Assembly: GCA_964499865.1 (NCBI GenBank)
Contig: CAZCPY010000111.1
Span: 1 to 10,196, forward strand
Source: JANOGU01 sp964499865
Lineage (GTDB): Bacteria > Pseudomonadota > Alphaproteobacteria > Rhodobacterales > Rhodobacteraceae
Reading direction: 5' to 3'
DNA length: 10,196 nt
A model generated the notes under the pieces. That model saw only the letters and a list, made by a program, of their open reading frames with translations. It was not told where the DNA came from and did not search any database. Shown piece by piece: positions 6,112 to 10,196 of the stretch. The translations under genes and the position numbers were made by a program. The stretch's first letter is position 1, and each line of letters begins with the position of its first letter.

Positions 6112-6882
6112 TCATCCGCGCGTCTGTTCCTGGTGCAGGCGCAGGCGGGCCACGTCCTCCTGCGTCTCGGCCCGGCGCATCGCCTGCAGCGTTTCGGCCA
6201 CGAAATCCATGTGCGCCTCCAGCGCCCGGCGCGCGCCCGCGGGGTCGCGCGCCTGGATCGCGGCGTTGATCGCGCGGTGCTGGTCGAGCAGGGTCGCCCG
6301 CGTGGCGCGGCCGCGGAAGATCACCTGTCGGTTGTAGAACACGCCCTGCCGCAAGAGGTCGTACATCGACCGCATCATGTGCAGAAGCACGATGTTGTGC
6401 CCGGCCTCGACGATGGCCATGTGAAAGGCGGTGTCCAGTTCCGCCTCTTCCGTCGCGTCGCGCTTGGACTGCGCGGCCTCGAGCCTGCGGAAGACCGAGT
6501 CCACCACGGCCAGGTCGCTGTCGGTGCCAAGCGCGGCGGCGCGTTCGGCCGCGAGCCCCTCCATGTCGCGGCGAAAGGCGATCACGTCGAAGACCGCCTC
6601 GTGATGCGCCGCAAACAGCGCGATCAGCGCGGGCGAGAAGGCCGAGCCCAGCACTTCGGCCACATAGAGCCCGGCGCCGGGACGGGTTTCCAGCAGGCCG
6701 CGGCCCGACAGGTCGGCAATCGCCTCGCGCAGCGAGGGGCGGCTGACACCCAGCCGTTCGGCGAGGTCACGTTCGGCGGGCAGGCGTTCGCCGGCACGCA
6801 GGATGCCGCGCAGGATCAGCGCCTCGATCTGGCGCACCACGGCCAGCGACAGGCGTTCGGCCTCGATCTTCTGGAACGGCAT
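6112..6882 (-). CDS. GntR-family (FadR/FCD) transcriptional regulator
   Basis: This 256-residue protein has an N-terminal GntR winged helix (about 8-75) with RLPAERDLAERLGVSRPSLR (33-52) as helix-turn-helix, and a C-terminal all-helical FCD ligand domain (about 95-235). Candidate metal/ligand residues are D150, H154, H202 and H224, with R104 and E108 on the first FCD helix, the usual set in metal-containing FCD proteins. These regulators sense small carboxylates such as lactate, pyruvate or glycolate. The sequence most resembles the PdhR/LldR branch, but no target operon adjoins, so the ligand is open. ATG 6882 is preceded by GGGGG about nine bases upstream, lying inside an inverted repeat. 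A PdhR-like operator (GGTATGACC) lies about 30 bp upstream, pointing to autoregulation. Confidence 0.9.
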   Translation of the reverse strand: MPFQKIEAERLSLAVVRQIEALILRGILRAGERLPAERDLAERLGVSRPSLREAIADLSGRGLLETRPGAGLYVAEVLGSAFSPALIALFAAHHEAVFDVIAFRRDMEGLAAERAAALGTDSDLAVVDSVFRRLEAAQSKRDATEEAELDTAFHMAIVEAGHNIVLLHMMRSMYDLLRQGVFYNRQVIFRGRATRATLLDQHRAINAAIQARDPAGARRALEAHMDFVAETLQAMRRAETQEDVARLRLHQEQTRG

Positions 6883-6888
6883 GGCAGG

Positions 6889-6928
6889 GCCCCCGGGAAT
6901 TGGTCATGTGGTATGACCGCCCGGGGGC
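6889..6928. promoter_or_regulatory. nested palindrome with PdhR/FadR-type operator
   Basis: An inner dyad GGTCATGTGGTATGACC (6902-6918) has 6-bp perfect arms. It is enclosed by an outer perfect 9-bp dyad, GCCCCCGGG (6889-6897) and CCCGGGGGC (6920-6928). GGTATGACC (6910-6918) matches the GGTnnnACC core that FadR/PdhR-family proteins bind, and an additional GGT lies at 6902-6904. The outer arm nearest the gene contains the G-run that probably serves as its ribosome-binding site, so an RNA spanning the whole element could hide it. Symmetry is visible; operator function is inferred. Confidence 0.62.
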
Positions 6929-6949
6929 TTTGCCAAGCCCGCAGACCGC

Positions 6950-7594
6950 TCAGGCCGTCGGCTTGATGATGATCTCGACGCGGCGGTTCTGCTGGCGGCC
7001 GGCGTCGGTCAGGTTCGAGGCGACGGGCACATCCTCGCCCCGGCCGAAGGCCACGACGCGGCCCGGCGGCACGCCGTAGTCGCGCAGCACGCTGGCCACC
7101 GCATTGGCGCGGCGCTGGCTGAGGTCCTGGTTGTAGGCGGCGGCGCCGACGTTGTCGGTGTGGCCGATCACCTGGACCTGCGAATTGGGGTAGTCGAGCA
7201 GGCTTTGCGCGACATAGCGGAGGTCCTGCACCAGAGAACCCTGCAGGGTGGCACTGTCGGTGGCGAACAGGATGTCCTGCGGCATGACCACGCGAAGCTG
7301 GTTGCCCTCGTTGACGATCTGCACATTGCCGCTGACCTGGCCGCGGAGCTGTTCGGCCTGGCGGTCCAGCGCGTTGCCGATGGCCCCGCCGATCAGCCCG
7401 CCGACGGCGGCGCCGACGGCGGCCTTGGCCAGCCGGTCGTCGCCCTCCCGGGTGGCGCCGATGGTGGCGCCGATCAGCGCGCCGGTGATCGCGCCCGCCT
7501 GGGCGCGGCTGCCGTCCTCGATCCCCATCGTCTCGCAGCCCGCCAGCGTGAAGACGGCCACGGTGGCCAGAAGAAGCGGTGTCCTGATACGCAT
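6950..7594 (-). CDS. OmpA-domain outer-membrane lipoprotein with glycine-zipper segment
   Basis: This 214-residue envelope protein begins with a lipoprotein signal (MRIRTPLLLATVAVFTLAGC), with lipobox LAGC and Cys20 as the lipidated residue. Residue 21 is Glu, so no Asp+2 retention signal is evident and an outer-membrane destination is likely. Residues 34-46 and 60-76 (GAITGALIGATIG, GAAVGGLIGGAIGNALD) are glycine zippers that can pack in a membrane. Residues 98-212 form an OmpA C-terminal domain that binds peptidoglycan: GHTDNVG (144-150) with D147, and NQDLSQRRA (155-163) with R162, the pair that holds diaminopimelate in the family. The layout matches YiaD-like proteins. GAGG lies six bases before ATG 7594. 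It is transcribed towards gntR with a 67-bp gap. Function beyond cell-wall anchoring is unknown. Confidence 0.9.
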   Translation of the reverse strand: MRIRTPLLLATVAVFTLAGCETMGIEDGSRAQAGAITGALIGATIGATREGDDRLAKAAVGAAVGGLIGGAIGNALDRQAEQLRGQVSGNVQIVNEGNQLRVVMPQDILFATDSATLQGSLVQDLRYVAQSLLDYPNSQVQVIGHTDNVGAAAYNQDLSQRRANAVASVLRDYGVPPGRVVAFGRGEDVPVASNLTDAGRQQNRRVEIIIKPTA

Positions 7595-7642
7595 GCTGTG
7601 CCTCGCTTTTTGCGGACCCGGCCTGCCGCCGGGATTGCTGGC

Positions 7643-7670
7643 CTTATAGCAAGACGTGCGGTCGGCACAA
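7643..7670 (-). promoter_or_regulatory. candidate promoter of the OmpA-lipoprotein gene
   Basis: On the minus strand TTGTGC (7665-7670) and TATAAG (7643-7648) are separated by 16 bp. The -10 matches the consensus at five of six bases, while the -35 matches only its TTG. It lies about 50 bp before the start codon, just downstream of the hairpin that probably ends the preceding gene. Confidence 0.45.
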
Positions 7671-7672
7671 AG

Positions 7673-7694
7673 TTCCGCCGAACCCTCGGCGGAA
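7673..7694 (-). terminator. hairpin terminator after the Ada-like gene
   Basis: TTCCGCCGA (7673-7681) and TCGGCGGAA (7686-7694) form a perfect 9-bp stem with a 4-base loop. On the minus strand it lies about 36 bases past the stop codon of the alkyltransferase gene and is followed by CTTTG. The T-run is short, so termination is plausible but imperfect. Confidence 0.55.
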
Positions 7695-7729
7695 ACCGGC
7701 GCATCACCTTGGCGTGTCCGCCGGTCCGA

Positions 7730-8566
7730 TCAGGCGACGTCGGCGCGCGCCGCCTCCCAGGCCAGCATCGCCCGCTTGACCGGCAGGCCCCAGTGGTAGC
7801 CGCCAAGACCCCCCGACTTGCGCAGCGCCCGGTGGCAGGGGATCAGCCAGGCAACCGGGTTGCGCCCGACCGCCGTGCCCACGGCGCGCACCGCCTGCGG
7901 ATGACCGATGGCGCCCGCGATGTCGCCGTAGGTGGCGACACGGCCGCTGGGAATGGTCAGCAGCGCCTCCCAGACCTTGATCTGGAACGGCGCGCCGATC
8001 AGGTACAGGCGCGCCTCGCCGGTCATCCCGAAGGCCGCCTCGGCCATCGGGCGCAGGGCGGCAGGGTCCTCGGCGAAGCGCGCACGTGGCCAGCGGCCGG
8101 TCAGGTCGGCCATCGTCGCCTCGGCCCCGGTTTCGGCGGCAAAGCCGATGCCGGAGATGCCCCGTTCGGTGCCCATCACCAGCGCCTCGCCGAAAGGGCT
8201 GTCGAACCAGCCCCAGAGCATCGTCAGCCCGGCGCCGCCGCGGGCGAAGTCGCCGGGCGACATCGCCTCCCAGCGCAGGAACAGGTCGTGCAGGCGGGAG
8301 GTCGCCGACAGGCCCGCCGACAGCGCGGTGTCGAGCAGCGTGGCGCGGCCGGCCAGCAGGCGGCGGGCGTGATCGAGCGTCAGGTACTGCTGGTAGCGTT
8401 TGGGGCTGACGCCGACCCATTGCGAAAACACGCGCTGGAAATGCGCGGGGCTCATGTCCATCCGCGCCGCCAGCCCATCGAGCGTCAGCGCCGGTCCGCC
8501 CGCGTCGATCTCGCGCAGCGCGCGGGCGATGACGTTGTAGTGGTAGCGCGGATCGGGGTCGGTCAT
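7730..8566 (-). CDS. AraC-type regulator fused to O6-alkylguanine-DNA alkyltransferase (Ada-like)
   Basis: This 278-residue fusion repairs O6-methylguanine (and O4-methylthymine) by moving the alkyl group to its own cysteine. Residues 13-107 form an AraC double helix-turn-helix (LDGLAARMDMSPAHFQRVFS at 29-48). Residues 115-190 form the N-terminal domain of the transferase, and 193-275 the catalytic domain with FQIKVWEALLTIPSGRVATY (194-213) and the active-site IPCHRAL (242-248), with Cys244 as acceptor. E. coli Ada has an extra N-terminal Cys4-zinc domain that senses methyl phosphotriesters and switches on the adaptive response. It is absent here, so any gene activation must work differently. 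I chose ATG 8564-8566 with GAGG five bases upstream. The frame stays open to 8638 only by reading through the adjacent REPIN. It is divergent from nth. Confidence 0.92.
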   Translation of the reverse strand: MTDPDPRYHYNVIARALREIDAGGPALTLDGLAARMDMSPAHFQRVFSQWVGVSPKRYQQYLTLDHARRLLAGRATLLDTALSAGLSATSRLHDLFLRWEAMSPGDFARGGAGLTMLWGWFDSPFGEALVMGTERGISGIGFAAETGAEATMADLTGRWPRARFAEDPAALRPMAEAAFGMTGEARLYLIGAPFQIKVWEALLTIPSGRVATYGDIAGAIGHPQAVRAVGTAVGRNPVAWLIPCHRALRKSGGLGGYHWGLPVKRAMLAWEAARADVA

Positions 8567-8574
8567 CGGGGCCT

Positions 8575-8644
8575 CGTAGGGTGCGCATTCATGGCGCACC
8601 TTTGGGATGCGCGGGAAAGGTGCGCAATGAATGCGCACCCTACG
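8575..8644. repeat. REPIN-like inverted repeat (two REP hairpins, GTAG ends)
   Basis: Two 29-bp arms (8575-8603 and 8616-8644) are inverted copies with a single mismatch (8593 versus 8626), separated by a 12-bp spacer. Each arm is itself a small hairpin: GGTGCGC, a 7-base loop, GCGCACC (8580-8600 and 8619-8639). Each arm has GTAG directly outside its stem (8576-8579; CTAC at 8640-8643). A 5' GTAG-type tetranucleotide next to a hairpin is the hallmark of REP sequences mobilised by RAYT (TnpA-REP) transposases, and two REPs in inverted orientation make a REPIN. No RAYT gene is in this window. The element fills the gap between the two divergent repair genes; its left end supplies the last base of the Ada-like gene's GAGG site. 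Confidence 0.78.
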
Positions 8645-8724
8645 CGGATACCGCAGCTTGCGGCCCCCCCGCGACCCGGTTCCTGCGGCTTGAGCCGGGC
8701 GCGCGGATCGGGCAAGAGGCCGCC

Positions 8725-9366
8725 ATGGTGCCGCAGGCCGACTATGCCACGATCCGCGCGATCTTTGCCCGTTTCCGGGCCGCCGAGGCGCATCCCACGG
8801 GCGAGCTCGAGCATCTGAACGCCTTCACCCTGCTGGTCGCGGTCGCGCTGTCGGCGCAGGCGACCGACAGGTCGGTGAACCTTGCCACAAGGCCCCTGTT
8901 CGCGGTGGCCGACACGCCGGAAAAGATGCTGGCCCTGGGCGAGGAGCGGCTGATCCCCTTCATCCGCACCATCGGCCTCTACCGCAACAAGGCGCGCAAC
9001 GTCATCGCGCTGTCGCGTCGGCTGATCGAGGTCTACGGCGGCGAGGTGCCGTCCAGCCGGGCGGCGCTGATGTCGCTGCCCGGCGTGGGGCGCAAGACGG
9101 CGAACGTGGTCCTGCAGATGTGGTTCGGCCTGCCCGCGCAGGCGGTCGACACGCATGTCTTCCGCGTCGGCAACCGCACCGGCATCGCGCCGGGCCGCGA
9201 CGAGGCGGCGGTCGAGCGCGCCATCGAGGACAACGTGCCCGCCGAATACCTGCCCCATTCGCACCACTGGCTGATCCTGCACGGCCGCTACGTCTGCCAG
9301 GCCCGCAAACCCCGCTGCGGCGACTGCCCGATCGCCGACCTGTGCGCTTGCCCGGAGAAGACATGA
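8725..9366 (+). CDS. nth: endonuclease III, DNA glycosylase/AP lyase
   Basis: This 213-residue base-excision-repair enzyme removes oxidised pyrimidines and cuts the abasic site. It has the helix-hairpin-helix LPGVGRKTANVVL (118-130) with catalytic Lys124 and the GPD-loop Asp142 in VDTHVFRV, equivalent to E. coli Lys120 and Asp138. The C-terminal [4Fe-4S] cluster ligands are C191-x6-C198-x2-C201-x5-C207, exactly the family spacing. LLVAVALSAQATDRSVN (37-53) is the usual N-terminal signature. I chose ATG 8725, with AAGAGG five bases upstream, because it gives a length matching E. coli Nth (211). The frame stays open back to a GTG at 8581, but that extension is translated REPIN sequence. The stop overlaps the next gene's ATG (ATGA), indicating an operon. 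Confidence 0.96.
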   Translation: MVPQADYATIRAIFARFRAAEAHPTGELEHLNAFTLLVAVALSAQATDRSVNLATRPLFAVADTPEKMLALGEERLIPFIRTIGLYRNKARNVIALSRRLIEVYGGEVPSSRAALMSLPGVGRKTANVVLQMWFGLPAQAVDTHVFRVGNRTGIAPGRDEAAVERAIEDNVPAEYLPHSHHWLILHGRYVCQARKPRCGDCPIADLCACPEKT

Positions 9367-10196
9367 CCCACCGCTACGACGTGATCGGCATCGGCAACGC
9401 CATCGTGGATGTGTTCTCCACCGCCGACGACAGCTTTCTGGAGCTGATGGGCATCGAGAAGGGCATCATGCAGCTGGTCGAACGGGAACGGGGCGAGCTG
9501 CTCTATGCCGCGATGAAGGACCGCCGTCAGGCCCCGGGCGGGTCGGTCGCCAACACGGTTGCGGGGGTCGGGGCGCTGGGGCTGTCGACCGCCTTCATCG
9601 GGCGGGTGCATGACGATGCGCTGGGGCGGTTCTACGCCCGCGACATGGCCGCCGGCGGCACGGATTTCCCCAATCCGCCGGTGGCGGGCGGCGAGCTTCC
9701 GACCTCGCGGTCGATGATCTTCGTGGCGCCCGACGGCGAGCGGTCGATGAACACCTACCTCGGGATCTCGGCCGAGCTTGGCCCCGAGGACGTGCCCGAC
9801 GCGGTGGCCGGGGCGGCGGGGATCCTGTTCCTGGAAGGCTATCTCTACGACAAGCCCAAGGGCATGGCGGCCTTCGAGCGCGCGGCCAAGGTCTGCCGCC
9901 AGGGCGGCGGGCGGGCGGGGATCGCGCTCAGCGACCCCTTCTGCGTGGACCGCCACCGCCCCGCGTTCCGCCGCCTGGTGAGGGAACTCGACTATGTCAT
10001 CGGCAACCAGCACGAATGGGCCTCGCTCTACCAGTGCGACCTGGATCAGGCGCTGGCCCATGCGGCGGCGGATTGCGGGCTGGTGGTCTGCACGCGGTCG
10101 GGCGACGAGGTGATCGCGATCCGCGGGGCCGAGCGTGTGACGGTGCCGGTGCGCCGCGTGGTGCCGGTGGACGCGACCGGGGCGGGCGACCAGTTC
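9363..10196 (+). CDS. PfkB-family sugar/nucleoside kinase, 3' end outside window
   Basis: The first 278 codons are present and the gene runs off the window end. It begins MTHRYDVIGIGNAIVDVFST, the N-terminal strand of ribokinase/adenosine-kinase folds. PfkB motif 1 is at about 58-75 (PGGSVANTVAGVGALGLS), with a glycine pair and Asn for sugar binding. Motif 2 begins at DATGAGDQF (270-278), with Asp276 as catalytic base and GAG as the anion hole. Such proteins phosphorylate the hydroxymethyl group of a sugar or nucleoside with ATP. Alphaproteobacterial relatives are often annotated as adenosine kinase, but substrate cannot be fixed from these motifs. Only the last few dozen residues should be missing. 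It overlaps the nth stop by four bases, so it should be translated by coupling. Confidence 0.92.
   Translation, partial: MTHRYDVIGIGNAIVDVFSTADDSFLELMGIEKGIMQLVERERGELLYAAMKDRRQAPGGSVANTVAGVGALGLSTAFIGRVHDDALGRFYARDMAAGGTDFPNPPVAGGELPTSRSMIFVAPDGERSMNTYLGISAELGPEDVPDAVAGAAGILFLEGYLYDKPKGMAAFERAAKVCRQGGGRAGIALSDPFCVDRHRPAFRRLVRELDYVIGNQHEWASLYQCDLDQALAHAAADCGLVVCTRSGDEVIAIRGAERVTVPVRRVVPVDATGAGDQF

Noticed and set aside
8651..8663. Small dyad CCGCA-GCT-TGCGG before nth
   Set aside because: Only 5-bp arms in very GC-rich DNA; chance occurrence is likely and no role is suggested by its position.
7160..8818. A 552-codon plus-strand open frame opposite the OmpA and Ada-like genes
   Set aside because: Low-complexity Ala/Arg/Gly/His composition and no family signature; it is antisense to genes with clear catalytic or binding motifs and also crosses the REPIN.
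1..10196. CRISPR array, tRNA or rRNA genes, insertion sequences, prophage or toxin-antitoxin genes
   Set aside because: No tandem spaced repeats, cloverleaf-like or rRNA-like sequence, transposase or integrase motifs were seen. All long stretches are accounted for by housekeeping genes, and the unassigned gaps are each under 200 bp.

Overview
The window is ordinary, very GC-rich chromosomal DNA from an alphaproteobacterium, most likely a member of the Rhodobacteraceae. The evidence is the high GC content, a MipZ-type ParA ATPase, and an ATP synthase F0 operon that carries both b and b' subunits and stands apart from the F1 genes. The Rhodobacteraceae assignment is inferred from gene content and not from a database match.

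Layout, left to right. A minus-strand rhomboid-fold membrane protein (41-628) lies head to head with mipZ (695-1495, division-site placement). A GC-rich hairpin repeat (about 1502-1560) leads into a malonyl-CoA synthetase gene, matB (about 1571-3028). Its 3' end overlaps the 3' end of a convergent ArsR-family repressor gene (3004-3351). A 181-bp divergent region holds a perfect 18-bp palindrome and a candidate promoter. It is followed by the F0 operon atpI-atpB-atpE-atpX(b')-atpF (3533-6060), with a strong hairpin between atpE and atpX. Three minus-strand genes follow: a FadR/PdhR-type GntR regulator (6112-6882) preceded by a nested palindrome, an OmpA-domain lipoprotein with glycine zippers (6950-7594), and an AraC/O6-alkylguanine-DNA alkyltransferase fusion (7730-8566). 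On the far side of a REPIN-like inverted repeat (8575-8644), and transcribed the other way, are endonuclease III (nth, 8725-9366) and a PfkB-family sugar/nucleoside kinase that overlaps it by ATGA and runs off the window end.

How they work together: the F0 operon builds the membrane proton channel, c-ring and peripheral stalk of ATP synthase, and the F1 subunits must be encoded elsewhere. The Ada-like protein and Nth both handle damaged DNA bases and flank the REPIN. The other genes are housekeeping functions or local regulators with no evident shared pathway.

I see no phage, plasmid, CRISPR, toxin-antitoxin, defence or biosynthetic locus, and no convincing new multi-gene system. The points that merit a second look are the REPIN, including spurious ORF extensions through it on both strands, the rhomboid with substituted catalytic positions, the regulatory palindromes, the post-atpE hairpin, and the start codon of matB.
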